A stretch of 64,000 nt of DNA from Takakia lepidozioides (taxonomy: Eukaryota; Streptophyta; Takakiopsida; Takakiales; Takakiaceae). Within the stretch, counting starts at the first letter, position 1; each line of letters opens with the position of its first letter. The DNA lies in NCBI GenBank assembly GCA_030704615.1, contig CM060734.1, positions 10,912,001 to 10,976,000 of the forward strand, read 5' to 3'. The notes under the pieces are model-generated. The model saw only the letters and a program-made list of their open reading frames with translations, was not told the DNA's origin and searched no databases. Below are positions 1 to 11,385 of this stretch, piece after piece. The position numbers and the translations under genes are program-made.

Positions 1-709
1 TCGGTAAGCTCCCCCCCCTCAAGTCATAGTTACTCGCTTGATGCGCGCGCCTAACTCCCAACCTGGCCGCCGGGCCAACTTGGAGCTTCGGCTGCTCACC
101 GGGACATAACGGTCCCCCCTTGATCTCCCAAAGAACCCTCCAACGATTTAGAACCAGCGGAATTCCCTTTGGTAGTTGGCAGTCCGGAACAGCCTCCCAC
201 TCTTTGGTCGCTTTCCGGCTCGCTCGCTTACTCACTAGCTTTTGGTCACCAACGGGCTTGCACCGTTCTGGGGGTTACTACTCCCTATATATACTTCTGT
301 AGCTGTCCGCGAGGGTTTCACAAACAACCATGCCATTTTATGGCGAACCACCACGAACACCCTCGACTCCCGGTGATGAGTCGCGGTGAGTCTTGGCCCA
401 CCCACCACGGCCCCTATGGACCGTGATGAGTCCCAAGACTCCCCACGACTCCCACCACGAGGTCTCCGCCCCAGGGTGAGTCCTATGCCACCCCCACTAA
501 GTCCCGCTAAGCTACCACCACCCCTTGTGGAGCCACCCCCACCGCAACCCGGTGTGCGGGGCTCCACCTAGTGAGCGCCTCCGCCTCCTTGAGTGCCTTG
601 GGCATTCAAGGGTGCTTCGGCCCCCCATACCTATCGCTGCACCCCCCCACCACAGGGGCAGCCCCTCTTGTGTCCCGACCCCCTGCCCTCAAGGCAAAGG
701 GCCGCGACA
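1..709 (+). repeat. LTR copy A of a Ty3/gypsy-like element, cut by the window edge
   Basis: This is one of four copies of the same LTR; the others are at 17115-17841 (minus), 29015-29628 and 61615-62128. The complete copies begin TGTCGCGCACC and end GGCCGCGACA, so the termini are inverted TGTCGCG/CGCGACA with the usual TG...CA. The first 18 or so bases lie outside the window. A TATATATA box near 287-294 gives the likely transcription direction as plus. The right end is not followed by a recognisable primer-binding site or gag, so this is probably a solo LTR. Confidence 0.7.
287..294 (+). promoter_or_regulatory. TATA box of the LTR
   Basis: A run TATATATA in the context CTCCCTATATATACTTCTG. 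The same block is present in the other LTR copies (minus near 17540, plus near 29213 and 61915), so it is probably the core promoter of the retroelement family. Confidence 0.5.
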
Positions 710-965
710 TGGACTGTGAGTTCAACAAGATAGCGTGGCTGTCAGCCGCCATTCCTCATTTGGGCATTCAATGGGCATGCATTGGTTCTCCTGTCTATCC
801 AGCCGTAGAACGTTTCTTTTCGCATTGAAAGTCCATTTCTTCCAAACCAACTGCTGCAATTATGTGCAAATACGTCTTACATCCACCTGGAAAGCAACAC
901 CCCACTAGACTTTGCACTCAGGACTCTGCACTCTAAAGCAACATTGACAGAGGACCTCCCATGGC

Positions 966-2330
966 ATGGGCTCCCTGGATGCAGAGTTCTTCACCGAGGA
1001 TCACCCAGTGCCTTTTTCGTACGAAGTGGATGATGATGGTTTTGCTGTTGTGCAGGAACAGGTGCTCGCAACGCAGTTTCGACTGGATCAGAATGGCACT
1101 CTTTTCCTGGAGAGAGAAATGTACGATGTCGACGGAAATTTACTCAAATACGAGTTCAAAAAACCCACAGAGATAGCACAAAAACAGTGGAGAGTGCCTC
1201 CAGGCCGATATAGGGTACTGAGTGCTCCTCGTCGACAGTATGCAGGATCATTTCTCACTCCTGGAACTGCAGCTTCAGTGGCCCAGGAGAAAACTCATGT
1301 GGTTGTTAAAAAGGAATCAACAACCGTTAACATAGTCGTGGAGCTTTCCGACTCCTCCGAGGAGGACGCATGTGAAATTCCACCTGTGGATCAGCCATCT
1401 CCTGTTGTGGAAGCGGATGTAGAGGAGATCTCCAGTGTCATTCCCAAGCTGAAGGCCATGGGTGGAATGGCAAGATTCAAGAGTGAGTTGAGGGGGATTG
1501 ACTGGAGCACTTTCAGTGTTGAGCGTGTAAAGTTCCTGCCATAATCATTTGATGGTAATATTTTTTCTTAGCTGCCCCCACCTGGGCAGGTGGAGGCATT
1601 TCCAGTCTGATACAAGGAATGGACAAAAAACACGATGGGCACCCCTGGTGTCGAACAAAAACCTCCAATATTCACAACCATGACAACCTCATATTCAGGA
1701 GAACAGTCTGTAATGGGCACCTCAGATGCGAGGACATGAAATGCAGACATTTTGCACTGTTAGGTGTTCAAAACCAAAGCGAATGGGATGATGTCTCTGA
1801 GAATCCCTTCAAGCCTGGGATCACGCCACCATACAACAACACTTTTGTGTGCAAGTTCTGTAAGCTCGCACCTTCATGTCTTGCATTGTGTGGTGCAAGA
1901 ATGTACTATGTGGTGCACCGATTCAAAACCGTGACTAGAGCCTGTGTCCATTTTGGTTTTCACAATCACCCTCTGTCCAAGGGGGATTACAAGGAAAGCG
2001 TTGAGACAGTGTCGCGCCTCATAAGAGAGGAGTTGGAGAGAAATCCAACAACAACCACTTCCGCAATTGCGATAGGAGCGAGCAAGTCCTTCCTGGAAAG
2101 CCATATTCCCAGTGCAACAGATTTTGTGGGCGGGAAATTGGAGGGACCAGCTTTGGACATTGTTTATATGGACCATTTTTCAACGTTGACTTCTCCAAAC
2201 ATTCGGAATCTGGTGAACGCTTTGAGAATGGGCTCTGCGAGCCGGGGTTATATGAACAATATTCTGGTTTCGAAGCGAAGGAGCAGACGTCGCTTTTCGG
2301 GTGGTCCGTGGCGATGGCATGGGCCTCCTG
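966..2330 (+). pseudogene. Mutator-like transposase, N-terminal part, copy 1 (truncated)
   Basis: Two reading frames (966-1544 and 1619-2368) belong to one protein. The first has the family N-terminus (FLEREMYDVDG ... QWRVPPGRYRVLSAP) and an acidic, Ser-rich stretch. The second starts with MDKKHDGHPWC and carries a Cys/His domain of GCM/WRKY-superfamily style: NIHNHD, CNGHLRCEDMKC, FVCKFC and HFGFHNHP. Such domains are known as the DNA-binding part of Mutator-like transposases. Comparison with the copies at 4.2-7.7 and 10.6-11.05 kb shows that the stop after VKFLP and a second in-frame TAG, followed by a frameshift, are lesions rather than an intron. Homology ends near 2300 (RMGSASRGYMNNIL), where GC-rich repeats begin. 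The catalytic core and SWIM finger are missing. Confidence 0.6.
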
Positions 2331-2439
2331 CTAGCGATGCTCGGTCGTCGCTGCCCTCCAGTACTTAGCAAGTTCCAACAAACGCCTCACATTCCTCCAA
2401 CAACGCCGTTACCGCTAGCACCTTCTCACCGTCTTCCTT

Positions 2440-3010
2440 GACCCAACGGCATTGGAGGGGGCGACGGCTCGGCGTCGCAACCAAGTTTTTTTCTAAAATG
2501 CCCGGGCGTCGCATCCTAAAAACAAAAAACACGTGGCGTAAGCCAGGTGGTAGGATAAGCGACGCCGCTGCGTCGCTGCTAGCGACTCCTGGGCATGGCA
2601 AAGAAAAAACACCCGTCGCCGCTAGAGTCGGGCGCTGCGACGCTCGGCCGTGGGTTCCCGCGACGCCTGGCGTTGCTTTCTAGATTTTCAATCAAAAAAA
2701 TAAAAACACGTGGCGCACGCAGGGTATTGGGATCAGCGACGCCGTGCGCTGCGACGCTCGGCTGTGGGTTCCCGCGACGCGCTGGTGGCTTTCTAGATTT
2801 TCAATCAAAAAATAAAAACACGTGGCGCACGCAGGGTGTTGGGATCAGCGACGCCACGGCGTCGTTGCTAGCGACCCCCGGACTAAAAAAAACCCGTCGC
2901 AGGGGGGTCGGGCGTTGCTACCGGCATGGGTTCTTGCGACGGCCAGCCATCGCTGCTTGCGACCCCCGCCAAAAAACCCGTCGCAAGGCGCTGGTCTTAG
3001 CAATGCCCTT
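2440..3010. repeat. GC-rich tandem repeat with GCGACGCC-type cores
   Basis: Units of roughly 120-130 bp. The block TTTCAATCAAAAAA..ACACGTGGCGCACGCAGGGT appears near 2685 and 2800, followed each time by GGGATCAGCGACGCC. The GC parts are full of GCGAC/GTCGC half-sites that can pair, and they alternate with A-rich spacers. Open frames across it are low-complexity and are not called as genes. Confidence 0.6.
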
Positions 3011-4170
3011 CCGTCGCAAGGCCAACTTGGTTGGGGGGGGGGGGGTTGATTTTGGGGGTGAATTGGGGGTGTTTTTTGTTTTTCCCTGGTTTTGTTTTGG
3101 GGTGTTGGGAGACCTTACAGCTTCCATTGCTCTGATGTAGCAGGTACACAATTGAGCAAGCATGAATCGAGGGTGAGGCCGGTGCGACACATGAATAAGA
3201 TGAAAGATGAAAATATATTAACAAGCAATGAGCTGAAATGCTTTGCTCACAAGGGAGGTTTACTATCTCATGAGCAGAAACCATGAGCCATGAGCCATGA
3301 GCCGCATGAGCCGCATGAGCGGTGAGCCGAAGTCTAAGACACGCGATTTCATGAGCGGACTCCTCCAAATTTTGGAAATGCGGCAGATTAAACAAGTATT
3401 TAAATAATAGTTTTTTATTTGACCTTGCCGTTTTTGGAAGTTCCACATCCTGTAATGCGGCGAAGATATGTCGTCAGTAACAAGTCCGCTCATGGTTCTT
3501 TAGATCTGCTCATGGAAATTATTGACCGTGCAACGAGAAATGCAGTATACCACGGCAAAAGAACGTCGCATACTGGCCTGTATAGAGTATTCCGCAGTTT
3601 TACATTCCTTAACATTGGAATGAAGCTGACCCTTCTGCCGCGAACGATAGAGTCTGACCAATAGAGTCTGCAGTACTTCACAATTCTGTCATTTTCGGGT
3701 ATTCGCGGGAAAGATTTGCGACTCAACTGGGAAATGCGGTGCCGCATTAGGGCTCGCACGTGCGAAATTTCTGGGGAGTTTGGTGTTGGCGACGGTCGGC
3801 TCCCTGAAGGCTGGGTGCGACTATCTTGCTATGACGAAGGCCGCATCTATCAGTACCTACGACGTTACTTGGAAATGCGGCGCCGCATTTCCTTGCCGGG
3901 GATCGAATGAGGAAAGCAAAGTTTGGGAAAGCAGAAAAACAGGAACCCCTCCAACACACAAAAATACATGCACGTGGAAAACACAAGTGAATGACATAGT
4001 ATTATCTTAGTTCGAGCAAAATAGGTTACTGGTAGGCAAGACATAAGTTGGACCTTTCTGTGGCCAGAGTCAGAGCTACTTGCAGCAGTACAGTTCTACT
4101 ATCCGAAAAGGATGGGCGTACCATTGTGTTGGGACCGCAAGCCAAGCTCACTGGTCCCCTGGATCCATAT
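3011..4170. other. Gene-free stretch with microsatellite and two isolated palindromes
   Basis: No gene recognised. It contains a G-run and GT-rich stretch (3030-3110), a CATGAGC microsatellite (3268-3345) and two single copies of the palindrome family that makes the array at 8.1-9.6 kb (near 3733-3750 and 3870-3892). The two palindromes lie beyond the 3' end of transposase copy 2, so the same motif occurs on both sides of that gene. Confidence 0.5.
3268..3345. repeat. CATGAGCC microsatellite
   Basis: Repeats of ATGAGCC / ATGAGCCGC. A very similar run lies at 46790-46855, next to another gene-like block, so it may travel with a longer repeat. Confidence 0.5.
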
Positions 4171-7100
4171 TCAAAAGAGTGTGCACCTCTTGGGGCTCAA
4201 CCCTGGTGCATGTATGAAGTGATGAGTTGTGGAATTACATCGGAGTCTCTTTAGTACACGTAGTACAGATGCTTGCAAGGGCAGTATGATGCCCCCCTTG
4301 TTCGCCATGATCTGGAAGTCGGTGCAATTGCAGGTGGGTAATTCTGAAATGGTGATGGTGTACACCTCATTGCAAACAGCTGAGCCTGCCGTGGCCATCT
4401 GATACACACGCCCGAAGCCTGGTGGGGGCACTTCTGTCGAGCTCTGGATTGTACAGTTCATCCAAAGTGCATTCCCCATCCTTGTCTCGTTCACTTTTGA
4501 GGGAGGTCGCCGCCTCTTCGTTTCCCCCAACGGTGTGTAGGATGCTTAGAGGTGTCGGGTCCCATTTCTTGTTCTTGCTCTCACAAGGGTCGGTGGTGGA
4601 GGCTGTGGAAGAGGAAATGGTTGTCTGGGGACGTCAGTGCGCTGCACCATCCGAAATCCTGCGGCGGTAAGGGCGTCGGCCTCAACCTGACTCAGATCAC
4701 AACCTGGTTCCACCGGCCACACCGGGGGAGCCTCTGGCATTGTTTGTATGCCGTACTTGGGCTTTCCATACACGCAAGTCATAATGTCGTGCCTGCAGAA
4801 CCAGAACTGGGTGGTTGTCGCCTCCGCAAACTTTGCATGGACAAATCTTCCTGTAAAAGTAGGAGCAGGGACAGCCCCATCTGGATTCCTCCTTATCATC
4901 TCTAAACAACGTTGCCGTGTATCCACTCGAATTGCGGAAACACCTGCCTCGAAACGACGGCTTTGTGCGAGCAATTCTCCACTGTGACGTAGACACAATC
5001 GTCTCCACAATGGCTTGGCCATACTGCATAACAGCGGGCGGAATCTGGGGCAAGCGAGCGGTGGGAATTTCTCACACAGAATCCCCGCTTGAAGGCGATG
5101 GCGATCTGGAATTTCTTGGGCTTCCACTGCTGGAAGACACATTGTGCGGCAACATGACGAGACCTCGAGGTGCTGTCCGAATGTTCCTGTCGGATCTCCA
5201 TGAATCCTCTTCGCACCCGGGTTCCTCTTCAATCCTCCGCCTCACAAGGCGAGTACGGACGTCCCCCTCTAGGTGTTCACCTCTGCGGTGCAAAGGCGTC
5301 CCTTTGATCTTCTCTCGCAATGCTGTCGCCCATTTCAGTGGATTCTTCGACCTCGAAGCTGTTCGTACCAACGATTCCTCCCTGTCCGGCCCAAAGCCCC
5401 ATTGTTTCCCGCTTAGGAACTTGTAGTACGTGGCTTGCTGCATGATTGCTCGGTCGATGTCCTCCGTTGTGGCCGTTACTACATCCACCAGATGTGCGGC
5501 AGAAGACGCTCGCCAGGGAGAGTGGACCGATTCTGCCATATTCGTGTTCGGCATGTCCGTGTCGGAATCCAAGCACCGCTCCTACAACGACACAAACAAT
5601 GGTGAGGGACCAATGGAAAGGTCCGTAATAGAAAGACAATTGCACGAAAATGACAGCATCATACCTCTCGCATGTACTGTCCAAACTGTCGATACCGGAA
5701 ATGCCACCACCCCAACCAGCTGTGCAAGGCTCCCAGATTGGTTGTCTCCACTGCACCTGACGTGTTCCACCAAGCCTCGATGATAGCAAACTTAACCTCC
5801 ACGTCATCAAATGTGGGTGCATCCTTCTACGCTGTACAAAGGACACGGTGTTCAGCCTGGAATGAGCTAGCAACAAATTTGGTAGTGTAGTGAGATAGAC
5901 TCTGCATCCAATGGAATCCATAGGATTTCTCTTTCCCCTCCATTGGAACATTGGGGTCCTCACCGTACACACCGCACCGCTGCCCAGTTGGTCTGAGCAT
6001 TGTCTGCCATGAATCCCCTGAAATTGGGCTCTGGCAATCCCGCCCTTGCCATTTGCTCGTTTATGCCCTCCCACAAATGCATCTCCGACTGTGTGTCCTC
6101 CCCTTTCATCTCGCCGATTGCAATCGTCATGAGCCTCTTGAGTGATAGTCATAAATGCGCACCCATAGTCACCCACTGATGGTTTGTAATTCGCTTGATG
6201 TGATCAAACATCACCAAGCATTCGACAAGTTTCCAGTTGTCATGCGAGTGACCAAGTCGACTCCACTCCCAGCCCACACGTTGACATTTTAAAAAGGTAA
6301 CAACGATCGGATTCGCTGCCTTGCCCCTGGAAACCTGCTACCTTGGATGTAGTCATATCTAGTCATTCGTTTCACACCTCAGGATTGAGTGCATGTCCGA
6401 CCCCCGGCCGAACTCCTGCTTGCAAGATACGATGTGATTCGCGCACATTCGGACTACAAACGTGCGAGACAGACTCCAACAGGTCAAGCATCTCCTCTTC
6501 GTTCAAGGGCACTCGGTCTGAACCATCTTCAGACATGATTTTGCCAAGAGCAATCTTGTGGGCTGCCTTCAGCTGAATCTGCTTTGGTCTGGCTCCGGGG
6601 CTCAATTTCACCTCCTCTTTTATGATGTCGTGTGCTTTCTGCACAGCCTCACGCATGTTGCCTCTCGCCAAGGGGTGGCAGTGGACCCCAACGTGTATGC
6701 AAGCTCTAGTCAAGTCCGGGAGCAAATGGATAACGTAACATTGCTTGGCTCTGCACATGGACATGCACGTCGTGGTTCTTTGCAATGTGCGCACTTGAAA
6801 GTACACGCAGGAGCTTGGCTGGGAGACAATGAATGGATGATGGGTTGTGCCAGTCCAATCCGTCTCGTTTCTCCGCCCTTCTTTGGAAAGAAAGTGGAAG
6901 CAGGCGGGATTGAGGCACCTCAGCTTCCCCGCACAGAGGACGTATCGTACACGAACACCATTAGCAATTTTTGTGCTACTGGTCTTCGTCACACACACCA
7001 GGGTGTCCGTCATGCTTTCGATCCATGTCTGTTAACATCCCTGAGACTTTGTTTGAGGAAGTAACAGGTGGAAACTCGAAGATGACATTGCCATCGACTT

Positions 7101-7665
7101 CGGGAGGCAGATACGTTACCTTCCTGACTGGAAATTTGCATAGTCGAGGGCAGCCAGCTTGGAGCGAGAACCATCGAGGTGATGTTGCCGTAGGAGCTGC
7201 ACAATGGACCGGGTTGGAGTTATGCTCGAGGGTACATGCGTAGCACCTGTAGAGACGTCCATGTCGGATTTGAACGACCGTGTGGAAGACATGGGGACCT
7301 CAATGCACTCATCTTCCTCGTCGGAAATGTTGAATACGTCCACACGAGAAGCTATGGAGGGTCTTGACGGTCCAGGTCGGGAATGATTATCGTTGCATAC
7401 CTCTCTGTTGGCAGTGGCCGCCTGTCGGTTTCCGGACTCCTTTGTGGATGGTGTGGGCAGCGACTGATTCGGAAAGGGAATGGCATTCCCACAGCTCGGT
7501 ACAGGATGGTGTCTGATGGGAGTACGTGCCATTCGATTCCGCAACCTCCGTCGTTACCTAGCACAACAATGGTCTCGTCAACCTGTCCAGGAATATCCTT
7601 CCTTTCTTCTTCCAAATAAACTGTTCCCGGTTTGAGCTTGAATTTGGAACAAAGTAAGTTTCAGT
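4171..7665 (-). pseudogene. Mutator-like transposase, near full-length copy 2 (frameshifted)
   Basis: Read from 7665 downwards. The N-terminal block is LKPGTVYLEEERKD ... EWHVLPSDTILYRAVG (7650-7480), followed by a Ser-rich linker with NISDEEDECIEVP, then GSRSKLAALDYANF. A GCM/WRKY-like zinc domain follows (7060-6450): SGMLTDMDRKHDG, CAGKLRCLNPAC and HVGVHCHPLARG. A transposase-core region has GFMADNAQTNWAAVRCVYG near 6000 (the likely second catalytic Asp) and LGWWHFRYRQFGQYMRE near 5680. The next exon has NTNMAESVHSPWRASS near 5530 (possible catalytic Glu) and FLSGKQWGFGP. A SWIM zinc finger ends the protein: LPTCNCTDFQIM ... PCKHLYYV (4365-4255), with CKH one frame off. The domain order is that of Mutator-like transposases. 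Several frame changes have no convincing splice signals, so it is probably dead. Confidence 0.6.
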
Positions 7666-8130
7666 CACTCTGCAATCCTCCCCCCTCGTTTGGGATCCAG
7701 GCTCTCCCAAGTTGCGGAGGACAGCAAACTATAGCGTAGGAATTCGGAGCCATCGAAGACCGCACGAAGTTGGCAAGTGTGAGGTTCAGTATAGCGACAG
7801 ACCAAGGCTCACAGGCACCATGTAAGTGGATCTGCGGAGTCCATCGACGATTGGAAGTCGCACATTGAAGTGGAAAGTATTGTTTCAAGCTACATGCATG
7901 AAGGTGGGAGGTGTGATTCCATAGCCAGTGAGTATGACAATGATGGCCGATTCGGCGACGAAATAACATCTCCTGACAGTTTCTCCTGAGGGTGGATCCA
8001 CCAGTATTCTCGGTGCAGACATGTACGTTCGCACTGACAAGTGTCAGGACTGTTGGTTAAAACGGTCAGACAACCAAGTTGTGTTCATCAAGACAGACCG
8101 CAATTGTGTTGTTTCGGAACAATGCAACCC
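7666..8130. other. 5' flank of transposase copy 2
   Basis: No coding similarity recognised. It lies between the start of the transposase reading frame and the first palindrome of the array, so it could hold the promoter or the end of the element. I did not find a terminal inverted repeat matching the other side of the gene. Confidence 0.3.
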
Positions 8131-8139
8131 ATTGAGGTT

Positions 8140-9590
8140 CCGCATGCGGAAATGAGGTTCCGCATTTCCGTCCGGAGTGATACTTTCGATTGCTGTTGGA
8201 CGGCAATACGGCGCCGCATTTCCGTTTTGCATCTTAGTCATGCACCAGTGCGACGGAATGCGGCACCGAGTTTCCGTCCGGGGAAACCTTTATACTCTCC
8301 AGAACGGAAATGCGGTGTCGCTTTCCATCCAACAAGCACGGTATGTGAAGGTGGAACGGAAATGCGGTAACGCATTTCCGTTCTGATTGAGAATCATAAA
8401 CCACGGGAACTGAAATGCGGCACCGCATTTCCGTCCGAGTCGCACCTTCTGACATACCAAAACGGAAATACGGCGCCGCAATTCCGTTTTGTATCTGAGG
8501 CATGGAGCTGAGGGACGGAAATGCGGCACCGCGATTCCGTCCGAGTCGCACCTTCCGACATTCCAGAACGGAAATGCGGCGCCGCATTTCTGTTTTTTAT
8601 CTGAGGCATGGAGCTGAGTGACGGAAATGCTGCAGCGCATTTCCGACCGGTTAAGACCTTCATACTCTCCAGAACGGAAATTTGGTACCGCATTTCCGTT
8701 CAGAAGAATTATGAACAACGGGAACTGAAATGCGGCACCGCATTTCCGTCCGAGTCGCACCTTTCGACATACCAGAACGGAAATGCGGCGCCGCATTTCC
8801 ATTTTCTATCTCAGGCATGGAGCGGAGGGACGAAAATTTTGCACCGCATTTCCGTCTGTTTGAGACCTTCATACTCTTCAGAACGGAAATGCGGTACCGC
8901 ATTTCCGTTCTGACTGAAAATCGTGAACCATCGGAACTGAAATGCGGCACCGCATTTCCATCCGAATCGCACCTTCCGACATTCCAGAACGGAAATGCGG
9001 CGCCGCATTTCCGTTTTGTATATGAGGCATGGAGCTGTGGGACGGAAATGCGGTGCCGCATTTCATCCATTGAGACCTTCATACTCTCCTGACCGGAAAT
9101 GCGGCACCGCATTTCCGTTCAGGTGAGACCTTTATAACCCCGAACGGAAATGTGGCACGGCATTTCCGTTCATCAACTAAGGTATGTGAAGGTGGAACGG
9201 AAATGCGGTACTGCATTTCCGTTCAGATTGAAAATCATGAACCACGGGAACTGAAATGTTGTGCCGCATTTCCGTCCGAATCGCACCTTCCGACATTCCA
9301 AAATGGAAATGCGACGCCGCATTTCCCTTTTGTATCTCAGGCATGGAGCTGTGGGACGGAAATGCGGTGCCGCATTTCCATCCATGTGAGACCTTCATAC
9401 TCTCCAGACCGGAAATGCGGCACCGCATTTCCGTTCAAAAACTAAGGTTTGTGAAGGTGGAACGGAAATGCGGTGTCGCATTTTCTTCCAACAAGTACGG
9501 TATGTGTAGCGTCGTGATGGTACTTAACGGAAATGCGGCGCCGCATTTGCATTTTCACTCCAACTCATCAGATGCTGGGACGGAAATGCC
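8140..9590. repeat. Tandem array of about 25 short GC-rich palindromes (family P1)
   Basis: The core AAATGCGGCGCCGCATTT is a perfect 18-bp dyad, usually extended by GG/CC and AACG/CGTT. Copies occur about every 53 bp (for example near 8213, 8258, 8418, 8471, 8526, 8578, 8735, 8788, 8892, 8946, 8999, 9051, 9105, 9365, 9418 and 9537). Spacers also recur (GAGGCATGGAGCTG, CTTCATACTCTCCAGA, TTCCGACATTCCAGAACGG), giving a higher-order repeat of about 210-315 bp. The centre reads CG, CA, TG or TA. All frames through it give MRCRIS-like peptides, which are artefacts of the dyad. A sister array is at 49.15-50.22 kb. Confidence 0.9.
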
Positions 9591-9599
9591 ATGATATGT

Positions 9600-10167
9600 G
9601 AACACGTGGAGCAACGGAATTGCGGCATATGTCTGCACACTATCTGACTGAAGTGGCATGAGGCGGCGCGGCCTGACTGTTGGATAATGATGTTTGTTTT
9701 TCGGACAGCAGGCGTACCCTGAACGATTCGAATTTCGTAATGACGCAAAGTCCACGAGGAGACACTTTCGTCCAACCCTTTCGAACCCAAGTGGTGCATC
9801 ACCGCCGTTTCATCTTCTTTTGTCGTGTACTCAGTCACCCCTCTCGCGCCCTTTCCATCTGCACTCTTCGCCCCTTTTCCCTATCTCTGTTCTTCTTATG
9901 CTCGAACCTGAGAGGGAGGGAGTGCGTGCACCAGAGAAGAGACATCGTCGCAAGCTCCGAAAATTGTACTTCGGACGTAGGCGAATGCCGAAGGGGAGGA
10001 AGCAGATGCGTCTACAGGAGGAGATTGCCATCTCACAACATCAGGGCACGTAGGCAACCCAGCCACCAGTGAGAGCTCCGTGCTATCGGGATTCGCCAGC
10101 TGATCGAGCACCGAAACCCCCCTCATTTTTCTTCTGCAATTCTTAGACTGTATGCTAGGAGACTTGA
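9600..10167. other. Stretch without a recognised gene
   Basis: Short plus-strand frames are present (up to 130 codons) but they overlap in several frames and show only basic, low-complexity composition, such as a KRHRRKLRKLYFGRRR run near 9935. It could be the 5' region of the next ORF. No repeat family of this window was recognised. Confidence 0.3.
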
Positions 10168-10488
10168 ATGCAGAAGATGTTTGCATGCCTAACCGGAAAG
10201 GTGGACGTGCTGGAGGGATCGCAGGAATCCGAAGAGCCGCAGGCAGAGTCCGTGGAGGTAGCTACAACACGCACACCCAGCCGATCCACGAGCACGGGTC
10301 TTCCTGCCGGGCCTAGCCGTGTGCGTTTCAAGGACGCGGCTTTGAAGGGCAAGTCTTTGCAGTTCAAAGCCCCAGAGAGCGACTCGCGTTCGAAGGTCGT
10401 GGAGAATCGCCAGCAGGGGTCTAGCCCTTCTCCAACAAAGACAAAGAAGAAGCAGCTCGTCCTTCAACTTGTTTCTGAACCGGACTAG
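10168..10488 (+). CDS. Hypothetical basic, Ser/Lys-rich ORF
   Basis: A 106-codon frame starting MQKMFACLTGKVDVLEG. Its C-terminal half is basic and low-complexity (SPSPTKTKKKQLVLQLV). It lies directly upstream of transposase copy 3 on the same strand, and a C-run follows the stop. It might be a 5' exon of that gene or a retroelement gag remnant. I do not recognise the family. Confidence 0.25.
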   Translation: MQKMFACLTGKVDVLEGSQESEEPQAESVEVATTRTPSRSTSTGLPAGPSRVRFKDAALKGKSLQFKAPESDSRSKVVENRQQGSSPSPTKTKKKQLVLQLVSEPD

Positions 10489-10619
10489 CCGGCCCCCCCC
10501 CCACCCAGGCGAATGAAGCAGATTCAATTGCAGCAGACACCTTCACCTGCAAGAATGAGGAAGCAGAAGGCAATCAGGGGGAGGGCGGAGCAGTCTCCCG
10601 CAAGAAGTTAATCCAAAGC

Positions 10620-11050
10620 CTCTGCCATCAATGAAGATGAGCGAGAACCAGGTTGTTCACAACCTCTCGGATTCAGATGAGGTCATGGAAGTTCCAAGAT
10701 CATCCTGGAGATCAGGCAAGTCCTCAATGGACATCAGCGGAGGAGGGAATCATATTCCCAGTACGAGCTCTGCAATTTGATCCATTCTTGATATTCTGCG
10801 AGGGCTGCACATGGAGGGACACCGCTCCAAGCTCGTTGTGCTGGACTACAACAAGTTCACAATCAAATCCGTGATACATCTTCTCCCAGATGTCGACGAC
10901 AATATTTTTTTTGAGTTCCCTCCTCGAACGGACAATTCCAGAGCGTCCGGAATGTTGACAGATATGGATAGGAAACATGACGGTCCCCCTTGGTGCGTCA
11001 CCAGAATCACCAGCATGAAGATGCTCTTTCTGGTAGGCTATTTTTTTAAT
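10620..11050 (+). pseudogene. Mutator-like transposase, N-terminal part, copy 3 (truncated)
   Basis: Same family as 0.97-2.3 and 4.2-7.7 kb. It shows NLSDSDEVMEVPRSS, then an in-frame TGA near 10779, then GHRSKLVVLDYNKFTIKSV, DNIFFEFPPRTDNS and SGMLTDMDRKHDGPPWCVT. These blocks match the minus-strand copy one by one (GSRSKLAALDYANF; SGMLTDMDRKHDG). It stops just inside the zinc-finger domain at a possible splice donor (CTG|GTAGGC near 11033). No downstream exon of the transposase was found. The following kilobase carries an unrelated RING-like ORF. Confidence 0.55.
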
Positions 11051-11385
11051 ATTTGACTGTAATCATCAAATATTTGACACCCTATAATAACATAAAATAA
11101 AACAAAAATTTCTTAGAGTGCAAAATATTTTATTGCTCAATGTTCTAATGCATCAATCAAACGAATGAGAAAAAAATGTTGCATATTTTGAGTGCAATGA
11201 AAAAATATTCCTCAGGTGGTGAGCACTGTGTGCATACAATTTCCGATACCAATAAGAGCATAAACTGGGATTTGGAAGTAGAGGACGAGTGGGACAGCAG
11301 GCCGAGGATGTCATCCGACATTCATGAGGAATCACGGACGTAGATACCACGGAGCAATCTAGCGTCATGGGTAACAGATGGTACG

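Noticed and set aside
235-571. Pro/Gly-rich ORFs inside the LTR
   Set aside because: They recur in every LTR copy on both strands and reflect CCACC/GGTGG composition.
1544-1619. Intron between the two ORFs of transposase copy 1
   Set aside because: Comparison with the other copies shows coding similarity across the gap (VKFLP..SFDGNIF against VTYLPPEVDGNVIF), so stops and a frameshift explain it better.
8140-9590. CRISPR-like array (regularly spaced palindromic repeats)
   Set aside because: Spacers are themselves repeated, the dyads vary in sequence, there are no cas genes and the context is eukaryotic.
8040-9600. Many overlapping ORFs on both strands with MRCRISV/NGNAAPHFR-like repeats
   Set aside because: They are translations of the P1 palindrome in six frames. 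A palindromic tandem unit without stop codons gives open frames on both strands; there is no sign of codon selection.
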